Positions 16,559 through 24,926 of a DNA stretch of 47,679 bases are shown piece by piece (the first letter of the stretch is position 1; every line of letters starts with the position of its first letter). Source of the DNA: Aquabacterium sp. (GTDB lineage Bacteria; Pseudomonadota; Gammaproteobacteria; Burkholderiales; Burkholderiaceae_C); NCBI GenBank assembly GCA_029865965.1, contig JARXAJ010000047.1, positions 1 through 47,679 on the forward strand. Reading direction: 5' to 3'. Both the position numbers and the translations under genes were made by a program. Below the pieces are notes generated by a model. The model was not told the origin of the DNA, ran no database searches, and saw only the letters and a program-made list of their open reading frames with translations.

Positions 16559-16591
16559 GCGCCGTCAGTGCGCCGTCACTGCGCCGTCAGT
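16559..16591. repeat. Three 11-bp direct repeats across the kpsC stop codon
   Basis: GCGCCGTCAGT, GCGCCGTCACT and GCGCCGTCAGT lie head to tail. The minus-strand TGA of kpsC (16576-16578) falls within the middle copy. They occupy part of the 56-base space between the convergent kpsS and kpsC. Confidence 0.75.
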
Positions 16592-18597
16592 GCACGCCAG
16601 GCTCGCCACAGTGCGCGCCGGGTGCCACGCCACAGGCGGCGCCATGCGGCGGGCCGCTGGCTGCCACTGTCCCGCCAGGCCAGCAACTCGTCGAGCACCG
16701 TCTCTGCGGTGCAGAACGTGCCGCTGCGCTGGCTGACATAGCTGGGATACAGCAACAGCGCACCTGCCACCAGGGCGTCCAGCGACAGCACCTTGCCGCG
16801 CCGTGGTGGCGGCGCCAGGTCCTGCGTGAGCCCCCATCCGGCATAAAAGGGCTGGCCGTGGGTGACCACTGCCACCCCCCGCAGCAAGGCCTCGAAACCG
16901 GCCAGCGACGTCAGCACCTGCACTTCGTCCACCTGGGCCAGCAGCAGGTGCATCGGCACGTCCACCACGAGCTCATCGCAGACCGACGCCGCGCGGTGCT
17001 CGCCACTGCCGGCGCGGCGCAAGCGCGCCACCACGTCGGGGTGCGGTTTGTAGACGAGATGGGCGTGCGGTGCGGCGGCACGCGCGGCCTGCAGCAACGC
17101 GATGTTGCTGCGCACGCCAGGCGCTGCGTGGGTGATGGACGCGTCGCTTTCCACCTGGCCGACGACCAGCACCACCCGCCGTGCGCCCACCGGCCGCTGC
17201 CAAACGCCGCTGCCGACGTTGTACTTGGTGATGCCTTCGGCGTTGATGCGCCCGCGCAGCGCGGCGGCACGCGCGCACAAGGCCGGGTCGAAGTCATGCG
17301 TCTGCAGCAGATGCTCAAGGTCTGAAGGCTCGGCCGGGTCGTAGTACATGCCGCGGGTGTCCATCGCCCACGACAGCGGCCGCACCAGGTCGGCGCCCAG
17401 CCCCACGGATCGCAGGAAGCCGTCTTCCAGGCGCACCGTGCTGCCGGCCTGCGGCGGTGCCGTGCGCCGACCCCACAGCGCCACCGTGGCGCCTGCCGGT
17501 GTGTCGGCCGGGCGCTGGATGAAGTGCACCTGGCTGCCACTGAAGTACGCCCGCACGATGGGCTTTTTCCAGCGGGAGAAGCCCAGTGCATGCACCTGGG
17601 GTGCGAAGCGCTGCCGCATCCTGCGCTGCAGGCCAGCCCAGGCAACCAGTGCCTCGATCTCGCAGCGCAGCAGGGTCTGCGGGTCGACATAGCGCGCATA
17701 GTCCACCAGCGCTGCGTGCACCAGGGCCTGCAGCAGCACGGGCGCGCGGCGGGCCGGTGCGGCCAGCATGTCCTGCGTCAGGCCCCACCCGGCGTAGAAG
17801 GGCATGCCGAAACAACGCACCGGGCACCCACGCAGCAGGCCTTCGAAGCCTGTCTGCGACGTCACCGTGTAGACCGCAGCCGCACTGTCGAGCAGCCCGG
17901 CCACATGCACGTCGGCAGCCAGCACCGTCACGCGGGCGGCCTGCCCGGGCGTCAGCCGGCCGAGGTGGCCGGCCTTGCGGCCTGCCAGCACGTCGGGGTG
18001 CACTTTCAGCACCACGGGCAATGCCGGGTGTTCGTCCAGCGCGGCCTGCAGCATCTCGGTGAAGCTGCGCGGCGTGGCACCGCCCAGCGCGATGGCAGCG
18101 TCGCCAGCTGTCTGGTCGAGCAGCAGCACGAACGGGCCCGGCAGTGGCGGTGCCGCGTCCCGGGCGTGGTTGTACTTGCTGACGCCGGCCTGCCGCCACT
18201 GCTGCACCAGCGCGTCGGCACGGGCGGCCCGGGCGGGCGTCAACAGGGCCTGCACCAGCGCTTCCAGGCGCGATGGCGCCGAGGCGTCGTGGTACAGGCC
18301 GATGTCGTCAATCACCACGCCGAACGGTGGACCGTCGGCACCCAGCGTGACAGAGCGGAGAAACGCATCCTCCAGCCGCCACAGCGGCAGCCCGTGCGCG
18401 CGTGCCACGGCAGCGGCATGTTCGGCGCTGGGCTTGAAGCCCCAGCCCAGCACGGCCTGGGTGTCGGCGCGAGGACGGCGGGCCAGCGCATGGCCGGCCA
18501 TCAGCGCCGGCAGCGTGGCCACGGCTGCCACGCCGCGCGTGGGGACGGCCAGAGATGGCAGGGCGACGCCGCCGCCAGAGCCAGCCGCTGCGTTCAC
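16576..18597 (-). CDS. kpsC: KpsC, tandem-domain capsule beta-Kdo transferase
   Basis: 673 aa, matching the usual KpsC length (about 675). It extends the Kdo linker by adding alternating beta-2,4 and beta-2,7 Kdo units at the inner membrane. The protein is two homologous halves: LWRLEDAFLRSVTLGADG in the first and VRLEDGFLRSVGLGADL in the second. Each half also has a GxxKYN motif (VSKYNHARDA; ITKYNVGSG), an HPDV motif and a YAGWGLTQD motif. The start is GTG at 18597, because its GTGA overlaps the stop of the small lipoprotein gene upstream and gives the normal length; reading further upstream yields an Arg-rich non-protein-like stretch. Last gene of the minus-strand capsule operon. Confidence 0.94.
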   Translation of the reverse strand: MNAAAGSGGGVALPSLAVPTRGVAAVATLPALMAGHALARRPRADTQAVLGWGFKPSAEHAAAVARAHGLPLWRLEDAFLRSVTLGADGPPFGVVIDDIGLYHDASAPSRLEALVQALLTPARAARADALVQQWRQAGVSKYNHARDAAPPLPGPFVLLLDQTAGDAAIALGGATPRSFTEMLQAALDEHPALPVVLKVHPDVLAGRKAGHLGRLTPGQAARVTVLAADVHVAGLLDSAAAVYTVTSQTGFEGLLRGCPVRCFGMPFYAGWGLTQDMLAAPARRAPVLLQALVHAALVDYARYVDPQTLLRCEIEALVAWAGLQRRMRQRFAPQVHALGFSRWKKPIVRAYFSGSQVHFIQRPADTPAGATVALWGRRTAPPQAGSTVRLEDGFLRSVGLGADLVRPLSWAMDTRGMYYDPAEPSDLEHLLQTHDFDPALCARAAALRGRINAEGITKYNVGSGVWQRPVGARRVVLVVGQVESDASITHAAPGVRSNIALLQAARAAAPHAHLVYKPHPDVVARLRRAGSGEHRAASVCDELVVDVPMHLLLAQVDEVQVLTSLAGFEALLRGVAVVTHGQPFYAGWGLTQDLAPPPRRGKVLSLDALVAGALLLYPSYVSQRSGTFCTAETVLDELLAWRDSGSQRPAAWRRLWRGTRRALWRAWRALTAQ

Positions 18598-18776
18598 GAT
18601 GCCGCGTCGACGCAGCGGCCTGCGTCCAGCACGGCGCGCACGGCGTCGGTGATCGCCCAATGCCCGGCATCGCTCGGCGCGGTCGCCGGCGCCGGTTCTG
18701 TCCCGCCGCCGCTGCAACCGGTCACGACGGCAGCGCACAGGGCAAGCGGAACCGGCTTCAGTTCAGGCGTGGGCAC
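18594..18776 (-). CDS. Putative 60-aa lipoprotein coupled to kpsC
   Basis: GTG at 18776 opens a 60-aa frame with a short signal-like helix (LKPVPLALCAAVVTGC) ending in a lipobox VTGC, then a Gly/Pro/Thr linker and a helical tail (HWAITDAVRAVLDAGRC). Its start overlaps the end of the SGNH-protein gene by 14 bases and its TGA overlaps the GTG of kpsC (GTGA), the same coupling style as the rest of the operon. The second cysteine near the C-terminus could form a disulfide. No family recognised. It could be spurious, but position, overlaps and lipobox together favour a real gene. Confidence 0.5.
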   Translation of the reverse strand: MPTPELKPVPLALCAAVVTGCSGGGTEPAPATAPSDAGHWAITDAVRAVLDAGRCVDAAS

Positions 18777-20205
18777 GGTGCCTTTCGAGCATCGACAAGT
18801 AGGGTGCGTTGGCACCGCGGTGCGGGTGGGCTGCGAGCAGCGCCGCGGCGTGGCTGCGCAGCGCAGCCGACTCGGACAGCTTTGCGGCGACGACGTCGGC
18901 GAGCGCGAAGTCCAGGTCCGGCGGCTGCACCAGGAAGCGGGCCGTGGACTGCAGCAGCAGGGCCTGGGGTTGCTCGTGCTGCACCACGGACTGGTCGACA
19001 TGGCCCGCGCTGTGCACGAAGACCACACGCCGGAACAGCCGCTTCAGGTACTTGAGCATCGGGTACGCCGACGACGCTCCGAACAGCAGCAGCCGCATGT
19101 CGAACGGCGTCAGCTGTGCCTCGAACACCAGCACCCGGCCCATATTGGGCAGGCGGTTGTCGAACACCGCCCCTTCCTCTGCCGCCGGGCCGTCCAGGAA
19201 TTCGGTGGGCGCACTGCGGGGTGGCAGAAGCTTCACGCCCAGGTCCCCCGCATACACCTGCACGCGGTAGCCGTCGTTGGCCAGCCAGGCGCGCGCGCGC
19301 TCCAGGTCGCATCCCAGTGCGGGCAGGGCAGCCAGCGTCACCCACATCGCACCGCGGTCGGTCCAGTGCGTGTCGGTTCGCTTGAAACCGGCTGCGGGGT
19401 CGTCTTGTTCGGCCAGCACCCGGGCACCGTCGACGACGTGGTCGTCTGGCCGGGCCAGCGTGCGCACCTGGTCCAGCACGGTGGTGGTGGCACGCGCATG
19501 CGGGTACCCGTGGCGCAGCACTTCTTCCTTCGCCGGCGCGATGACCAGTGCATGTCTGGTCTGCAGGCGCCGCGCCAGCGCACGCGTATCGGCCAGAAAC
19601 CCGCGCCACTGACGCACACGCGCCGGGTCCAGCAGCATTGCGCCGGTGTACTGGTCCACGCTGCAGTTGGAATCGTTGTCCAGGTACAGCTGCCCGTTCT
19701 CGCCTTCGATGACCTGCGGCACCGGTTGCAGGTCGATGCGCAGGGGCCAGAAGGTGCTGCCGTCCGGCAGTTCGAAGCCCAGTTCAAGGCCTTGCACCAA
19801 GGGCCCCGGCGTCAGCGCGATGTGCGCGGCAAAGCCGCACAGCAGCTGCGGATGACCCGCCGGCGGCTGGCCGGCCACACGCTCGATGACGTCGGGACGG
19901 CCGCAGTTGAATGGCTGGCGGTGAACGATGTCTGGCTGGCCCGCAGCCCGCCACAGCAGCTGCAGGCCAGTGGCGCCTGTGGGAGTGGCGGCTGGCGCCT
20001 CGGCATCTGCTGCGGTGCTGTCCGGCCCGCAGTCTGCAGGCGTGCAGGGGTGCTGAAGCAGCCAGCCCTGCACACGCAGAAGGCCATTGCGCACGTCCAC
20101 GACCTGGGCGGCGCACGGCGTGTCCAGCGTCCAGCGCAGCACCACGGCAGGCAGCTGCGGGGCGATCTGCAGTGCCACGTTCTGCAAGGGGGAGGGAATG
20201 GGCAC
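18763..20205 (-). CDS. AlgX/AlgJ-like SGNH protein of the capsule operon
   Basis: About 480 aa. The C-terminal two thirds resemble the AlgJ/AlgX/DltD-like SGNH acetyltransferase domain. Key signs are KRTDTHWTDRGAM, which is the D-x-H-W catalytic motif, and LLFGASSAYPMLKYL, holding the candidate nucleophilic Ser. Such proteins O-acetylate alginate and other exopolysaccharides. The N-terminal part contains a GWLL...RPDV...CGF module shared with two neighbours. No clear signal peptide, which is odd because AlgX and AlgJ act in the periplasm. The GTG at 20205 has AGAGAA upstream; a TTG at 20244 overlapping the previous stop is the alternative. No MBOAT acetyl-donor protein (AlgI type) is in the window. 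Confidence 0.72.
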   Translation of the reverse strand: MPIPSPLQNVALQIAPQLPAVVLRWTLDTPCAAQVVDVRNGLLRVQGWLLQHPCTPADCGPDSTAADAEAPAATPTGATGLQLLWRAAGQPDIVHRQPFNCGRPDVIERVAGQPPAGHPQLLCGFAAHIALTPGPLVQGLELGFELPDGSTFWPLRIDLQPVPQVIEGENGQLYLDNDSNCSVDQYTGAMLLDPARVRQWRGFLADTRALARRLQTRHALVIAPAKEEVLRHGYPHARATTTVLDQVRTLARPDDHVVDGARVLAEQDDPAAGFKRTDTHWTDRGAMWVTLAALPALGCDLERARAWLANDGYRVQVYAGDLGVKLLPPRSAPTEFLDGPAAEEGAVFDNRLPNMGRVLVFEAQLTPFDMRLLLFGASSAYPMLKYLKRLFRRVVFVHSAGHVDQSVVQHEQPQALLLQSTARFLVQPPDLDFALADVVAAKLSESAALRSHAAALLAAHPHRGANAPYLSMLERHRAHA

Positions 20206-20233
20206 GACTGTTCTCTTTGCGCAGGGTCGGGCG

Positions 20234-21265
20234 TCAGTAAGCAAGTTCGAGGGCGCGTGCGCGCGCGGCCAGCGCCATACGTGAACGGGCCTGGGTGTCG
20301 GCGGCCAGTTTCAGGATGGCCTGCAGCCAGGCGGCAGGGTCGTCGGGCAGCAACAGGCCATCGACGCCGTGGCGAACATAGCCGCGGTAAGGTGCGACGT
20401 CGCTGTACAGGCCAACGGCACCCATGCGCGCGAAATCGAAGAACTTGGTCGGGCCGCGCCCGGCGTTGAAGCGCGAGGGCAGCAGCGGTGCAAGCCCGAT
20501 CTGGCGCTGAACGCCAGCGGTGTAGTCCAGGTAGTTTGGCCAGCGCATCGGATGCAGCACGTTGACGTGTGGCAGCTCCCTGAAGCGCTTGTAGACGGCG
20601 TGGTCGCCGAACACTTCGAAACGTGTCTGCACGGCCGGGCTGCGCTGCACCTGCTGCAGCAGCGGCAGCAGCCAGTCGAGCTCGGCCCCGTGGGACGCCG
20701 TGCCGTGGTAGCACACCCAGACCGGCGCCCTCGCCTGCAGGCTGGCTCGCGGTGGCCGCGGCTGCAGCACCCGCGGCTGCCAGGCTGCGTACTTGTCGGC
20801 CAGGTACGGCGTCGACACCCAGAATTCGCTGCACAGCGCCTCGATGGCCCAGCGCTGGCCAAGCGCGTCACGGCGCACGCGGTCGCGGTAAGGCCGGGGC
20901 AGTTCGGCCACGGCCCGCGCGTCCATCAGGTCGTCGTCCATGAAATACACCAGCCGCGCGCCGCCGCGCCGTGCCTCGACCAGGGCGGCATGCCAGGGGG
21001 CCGGCAGATAGCGCGCAATGACGATCTGCGCAACCGTCGCCAGTTGTTGCGCGTCGGGTCGGTGTCGGGCGGGGTCGATCTGTGTCCACAGCTCGGCCAG
21101 CGGCGCCACCACCACGGTGCGCAGCAGGTAGTCGCTGGACGCGGTGTCGCCAGACAGCAGCAGGCAGCCGCTGCGCCGTATCGCCGGCTGCCGATCGGGC
21201 GGCAGCAACGCCGCGTCGCGTCGGGGCAGCAAGCCTTTGAGAAAGGAAACGCCGGCCGTCAGCAT
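20234..21265 (-). CDS. GT-B-type glycosyltransferase-like protein
   Basis: 343 aa. The C-terminal half has the second-Rossmann pattern of GT4/GT1-type transferases: APVWVCYHGTASHGAELD at its start, FEVFGDHAVYK and HVNVLHPMRW, then RGPTKFFDFARMGAVGLYSD and GVDGLLLPDDPAAWLQAI near the end. The N-terminal half includes LVYFMDDDLMDA. It probably transfers a sugar in building the capsule repeat unit; donor and acceptor cannot be told. The ATG at 21265 overlaps the upstream TGA (ATGCTGA), so it is translationally coupled. Residues upstream of this ATG do not look native. Confidence 0.7.
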   Translation of the reverse strand: MLTAGVSFLKGLLPRRDAALLPPDRQPAIRRSGCLLLSGDTASSDYLLRTVVVAPLAELWTQIDPARHRPDAQQLATVAQIVIARYLPAPWHAALVEARRGGARLVYFMDDDLMDARAVAELPRPYRDRVRRDALGQRWAIEALCSEFWVSTPYLADKYAAWQPRVLQPRPPRASLQARAPVWVCYHGTASHGAELDWLLPLLQQVQRSPAVQTRFEVFGDHAVYKRFRELPHVNVLHPMRWPNYLDYTAGVQRQIGLAPLLPSRFNAGRGPTKFFDFARMGAVGLYSDVAPYRGYVRHGVDGLLLPDDPAAWLQAILKLAADTQARSRMALAARARALELAY

Positions 21266-21717
21266 GGGCTCAGCCTGCCATGGCGGTGCATGCGTGCACA
21301 GCTCTTGTTCACCTGCGGCACGCCGACGATGGCACCAGCCAGCGCCATTTGAAATGCGTACAGGATGGCTGCATGACCGCCCATCGACGAGCCGACCGTC
21401 AGCGCCTGGCTGCGTTCCAGGCCGTTCTGCTCGAGCGCCTTGTCGATGATCTTCTGGTAGGTGTGGCGCTTGGGTGCAGCGTCGTTGCCGAGGAAGTCGC
21501 TGAACGTGGTGTCGCGCAGGAACAGGAAGGACACGCCATCGGCCCATTGCTGGTCTTGGTCCCAGAACCAGGACAGGCGATTGAAGCTCTCCCGCGCGTC
21601 CATGTCCGAGAAGCACACCAGCAGCTTCGATGGCTTGATTGACCGGTAGTGCGCGAACTGTTCGCCAAGCGCGCTTGCGCCATGCGCTTCAATGACCGCC
21701 ACGGCGTCGAACTTCAT
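21259..21717 (-). CDS. Truncated alpha/beta-hydrolase paralogue (152 aa)
   Basis: The protein from the ATG at 21717 matches the middle of the hydrolase encoded just upstream: KLLVCFSDMDARESFNRLSW against RLLILFSGNAGRKTYNRFSW, and LTVGSSMGGHAAILYAFQM against YTVGASMGGYGAILYAVEM. The nucleophile elbow G-x-S-x-G (GSSMG) is kept. It lacks the N-terminal helical region and stops soon after VGVPQVNK, so the region that would supply the acidic and His residues of the triad is absent. It may be a decaying duplicate or a non-catalytic partner. Its ATG overlaps the stop of its relative (ATGA). Confidence 0.7.
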   Translation of the reverse strand: MKFDAVAVIEAHGASALGEQFAHYRSIKPSKLLVCFSDMDARESFNRLSWFWDQDQQWADGVSFLFLRDTTFSDFLGNDAAPKRHTYQKIIDKALEQNGLERSQALTVGSSMGGHAAILYAFQMALAGAIVGVPQVNKSCARMHRHGRLSPC

Positions 21718-22841
21718 CGGTCGGCTCCCTGGAAGTCTTCGACGAACCGCACGATGGTGCTGATGTGGTGCTTCAGCGGACTGTCGGTCATGTGGCCCTC
21801 GTTGCGCGTGTGGCGCACGATCACCGTCGCTTCGCCCTGGCACAGCGCAGCAACAAATTCGTCGACACCGCAACGGTCGGCTGCGTTGTTGCCGTACTCG
21901 AGATACACCAGGGGCCGGTGGTCGAACCTGCAGACCTCGTCGGACAGGTCCCTGAAATTGCGGCCGCACTCCACCAGCCGCTCTTCCCACGACGGCTCCT
22001 TGTAGCGCAGCGCAGAACGGAAATTCAACTGCGGATGCACTGCGATTGCAGCGCCCAGCCCCATCTCGACCGCGTAGAGGATGGCGCCATAGCCACCCAT
22101 GGAGGCGCCGACGGTGTAGCTGCGGTCCGCAGCAACGCCCACGCTGGCCATCGTCATCGCGATGATCTCGCGGTAGATGCGGCGCGCATCGCTGCCTTCC
22201 TTGCCGACATACCAGTGCGAGGACTCATCGCACAGGAACAGACAGGCGGTATCGCCGGCCCATTCCTCGCTTTCGTCCCAAAACCAGGAAAAGCGGTTGT
22301 AGGTCTTGCGGCCGGCGTTACCGGAAAAAAGTATCAGCAGGCGCTTGGCCTGCGCTGCGGGAAAGAACAGATAAGGCAGGCCGTCATGGACATGCTCGAA
22401 GCGGCTGATCACGTACGAGCGTGAGAAGGGCATGCGGCCACTGACCTCGGCAAAAACCATCTTCATCACGTCGTCGCTCAGCGGCAGGGTGTCGGCCACC
22501 ACGGCTGGAAGCTGTGCCCGCAGTTGCGTGCCCATGCAGAAGACTGCATCGCGCCAGGTTTCGTAATCGGCCGCCACCGGTGCCAGCACGCGGTGGTCGA
22601 GCACGTAGGCCAGGATGTCGACGATCTCCTGGGTGGAGAAGCGCGGCTTGGCGAACTGCAGGTCCGGCCGCAGCTTCCAGGCCAGGCGCTGCAACTCATC
22701 GGCTGAAAGAACAGCGCCATGGGGATTCGAATGCAGCACGGCCAGCAACTCCTGCCAGCCGCTGGCCGTGTCGACGGCCAGCCCGACCGACGCACGGATG
22801 TCCAGCTTCAGGCGGTGCAATCGCGCGCGTGCACCCAGCAT
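21714..22841 (-). CDS. Alpha/beta-hydrolase-fold protein of the capsule operon
   Basis: 375 aa. Residues 1 to about 145 are helical and unrecognised. The rest has an alpha/beta-hydrolase core: RLLILFSGNAGRKTYNRFSW, the nucleophile elbow YTVGASMGGYGAILYA, then PLVYLEYGNNAADRCG with a candidate acid and TRNEGHMTDSPLKHH with the candidate His. The arrangement recalls Asp2-like and other glycan-linked acyl-hydrolase or transferase proteins; a role in O-acylation or de-acylation of the capsule is an inference from context. The start is ATG 22841; GTG 22856, overlapping the previous stop, is an equally good choice. Confidence 0.7.
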   Translation of the reverse strand: MLGARARLHRLKLDIRASVGLAVDTASGWQELLAVLHSNPHGAVLSADELQRLAWKLRPDLQFAKPRFSTQEIVDILAYVLDHRVLAPVAADYETWRDAVFCMGTQLRAQLPAVVADTLPLSDDVMKMVFAEVSGRMPFSRSYVISRFEHVHDGLPYLFFPAAQAKRLLILFSGNAGRKTYNRFSWFWDESEEWAGDTACLFLCDESSHWYVGKEGSDARRIYREIIAMTMASVGVAADRSYTVGASMGGYGAILYAVEMGLGAAIAVHPQLNFRSALRYKEPSWEERLVECGRNFRDLSDEVCRFDHRPLVYLEYGNNAADRCGVDEFVAALCQGEATVIVRHTRNEGHMTDSPLKHHISTIVRFVEDFQGADR

Positions 22842-22848
22842 GCCGGGT

Positions 22849-23877
22849 TCAGACACAGACCAACCCCGATATAGCCACGGCGGCCTGAGTCGCCGCCCCG
22901 GGCACATCGAGTCCGAGCGTGCGTGCCAGGCGCTGCACAAACAGCGCTCCGAGCCGGGCAGCGCCGAGGTGTTGGCGGGCGTACGCGAGGTTTTGTTGCT
23001 GGCGCCGGCGCAGTTCGGCGGGCCGGGCAGCGTAGTGACGCGCGCGCTCGGCCACCTCGGACGGGTGCGAGACGAAGTCGAAGGGCGGCGGCGGACAATC
23101 GGCAGCAGCGCAAAATGACGCCAGCGACACCTCGTCGGCAGCCGAAAACACGACACATCCGCTCTTCAGCCCTTCCATTGAAATCTGATGGAACATCCCC
23201 GAGCAGACATCGTCGACGATGTAGTCGAAACCCTGGAGTGCCTGCACGAAAGTGTTGTGCGGCACGGCTTCACTGCCGAACAGACGATCGATGCCGTACA
23301 CGGCGGTCGCCGTTCCTGCCAACCCGGTGCCAAGTTCCTTGATGTAGTTGTCCGGAATCTTGCGGCTCCACCGCGCGGCGGTTGTGCGCATGTGGCCCAC
23401 CAATATGGCGTTGCGGCGTTTGACGCCCTGCACGGGGCAGACGTCGGCAATGATGTTTGCCATGGGTGTCGCGCCCATGCAGAAACGAGCATGCCCTTGC
23501 GCCACGCAGAAGACATGCTGCAGCGCTTCGTGGAGCATGACGTCGTATGAAAACAGCGGTGGCTCAAAGGGCGGGGAGTGGCAGTGGTAGGCCAGCGGCA
23601 CCGAGGGTCGGGCCCAGGCCTTGACGATGTCGATGAGCTGGGCGTTGGCGACGTTGTGGAAAACGACCGCGTCGGCCACGCTGGCGTAGCCGCCCAGGAT
23701 CTCGGGCCAGTTCTCGAAGCTGCCCATGGCGCCCAGCGGCAAGTCGAAGGCACCGTTCTTGTAGCCGCGCATGATGAACGGCATGCCAACGAACCTGCCA
23801 TCGTCGTTCAAGGCCTTGGCGAAGCGGGCAACGGTCCCCGCAACAGGGCTGTCGCTGACCAGGAGCACGTTCTTCAT
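22849..23877 (-). CDS. GT-B-like putative glycosyltransferase
   Basis: 342 aa. It opens with a Rossmann-type strand and loop, MKNVLLVSDSPVAGTVARFA, typical of GT-B enzymes. The middle has LAYHCHSPPFEPPLF. Near the C-terminus are FDYIVDDVCSGMFHQISMEG and LKSGCVVFSAADEVSL, the pattern (E-G-x-x-x-G-x-V-x-x-x-x-D) of the donor-binding helix region in GT4-like proteins. The last part is a helical tail as usual for GT-B folds. Probably a sugar transferase for the strain-specific polysaccharide. ATG overlaps the upstream stop (TGATG). Donor and linkage are not predictable from sequence reading. Confidence 0.65.
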   Translation of the reverse strand: MKNVLLVSDSPVAGTVARFAKALNDDGRFVGMPFIMRGYKNGAFDLPLGAMGSFENWPEILGGYASVADAVVFHNVANAQLIDIVKAWARPSVPLAYHCHSPPFEPPLFSYDVMLHEALQHVFCVAQGHARFCMGATPMANIIADVCPVQGVKRRNAILVGHMRTTAARWSRKIPDNYIKELGTGLAGTATAVYGIDRLFGSEAVPHNTFVQALQGFDYIVDDVCSGMFHQISMEGLKSGCVVFSAADEVSLASFCAAADCPPPPFDFVSHPSEVAERARHYAARPAELRRRQQQNLAYARQHLGAARLGALFVQRLARTLGLDVPGAATQAAVAISGLVCV

Positions 23878-24926
23878 CAGATCTCCAACTGTGTGTGCGT
23901 CAGCCCGCGGCGCACCGCCGTGTGCCAGCAGTCGTCGCCGCCCAGCGCGTCGAAAATCCGCAGGTAGGCGCTGAAGTTCACGAGCGTCAGCGACGAGGAA
24001 CCACAGCGCAGTCGCACCACATCCTCCGACCGATGACCTTGAACCTGGGTGCGGGCAAATTCGGTGAGACGCGGGTCGAGGGCGACTTCGTCGCGGGCCA
24101 TGAAGTAGATTTGCGATGGTCCCGCGAAGATGACGCTGGCGTAGTTCTCCACGGCGCTCCAGACGGCCGCGATCGATGCCATCCAGGGGTCTCGGAAGCA
24201 ACGCTGCACACCCTTCGCTGCGATGAAATTGTTCAGCTGCAGCGCATGGATGCCGAAGCGTGAACACAATGAGCCGCCTTCGTAGAGGGTGACGAATCGC
24301 TTGGCGCCGAACAGCGAGGGCGACACACGGTGCAGCGCCACCGACAGCTCTGAAGGGCAGACCAACAGGAATTCATCGAGCCTGCCGACGATGCTTTTCT
24401 TGTGCGCATCCAGCTCTGACAAGGCCAGGTGAGAGATGGTGCAGCCAGCAAGCTCACTGGGAAAGAAGTGGCGAAAGCGCTGTTCCTGGAGTATCCGCAG
24501 GCGTGCGGCCAGGGCGTCGTGGCCGGCGTGGATGAACAGCACGTGGCGCCCACGCCCATAGTTGGGCAGCTTGGCTGCGTCACAGGCCGGCGGCCGGTGA
24601 CGCAAGTCTGGCTCCAGGGAGGTTTCACAGGCATGCGCAATGGCCTGCATGCCCTGGCCATGGCTGAACAGCACAGTCTCGCCAGCCAGCAACACGTAAT
24701 CTTGGACCGTGCCATCGAAGAAATCCGGCACGATCAGGTCGAACCCGACCCGATCGGACAGCAGCGAGAACGCCGCCGCAACATCGGCACGCGGATTGAG
24801 CGTCACCACATGCCGTTGCCGGCCGTCGCTGAGCGCCAGGTCAGGCACGGGCAGCAGGGTACCGTCGTCGAAGGCCCAACCAGTCAGGCGGCGCGCTGTC
24901 GAACAGTCGATATTGAAACGGGTCAT
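23877..24926 (-). CDS. Uncharacterised capsule-operon protein with GW...DV...GF module
   Basis: 349 aa, no family recognised for the main body. The N-terminal 65 residues (RLTGWAFDDGTLLPVPDLAL, then NPRADVAAAFSLL and VGFDLIVPD) match the pattern of the GW-x-D...R-x-DV...GF module also present in two neighbours. The body has RGRHVLFIHAGHDALAARL followed by a long alpha/beta region. Cysteines are frequent. No signal peptide or membrane helix, so it is probably cytoplasmic. The ATGA overlap with the preceding gene and TGATG overlap with the following one show it is a full member of the operon. It could be a divergent glycosyltransferase or a decarboxylase-like protein, but I have no evidence for either. 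Confidence 0.6.
   Translation of the reverse strand: MTRFNIDCSTARRLTGWAFDDGTLLPVPDLALSDGRQRHVVTLNPRADVAAAFSLLSDRVGFDLIVPDFFDGTVQDYVLLAGETVLFSHGQGMQAIAHACETSLEPDLRHRPPACDAAKLPNYGRGRHVLFIHAGHDALAARLRILQEQRFRHFFPSELAGCTISHLALSELDAHKKSIVGRLDEFLLVCPSELSVALHRVSPSLFGAKRFVTLYEGGSLCSRFGIHALQLNNFIAAKGVQRCFRDPWMASIAAVWSAVENYASVIFAGPSQIYFMARDEVALDPRLTEFARTQVQGHRSEDVVRLRCGSSSLTLVNFSAYLRIFDALGGDDCWHTAVRRGLTHTQLEI

Noticed and set aside
15004-17325. Very long plus-strand open frame running through kpsS and past kpsC
   Set aside because: Translation is Ala/Arg/Pro/His-rich with no fold features, while kpsS and kpsC in other frames are clear family members; high-GC shadow.
17524-20469. 981-codon plus-strand open frame opposite kpsC and the SGNH gene
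   Set aside because: Antisense shadow of real minus-strand genes; composition and lack of any motif rule it out.
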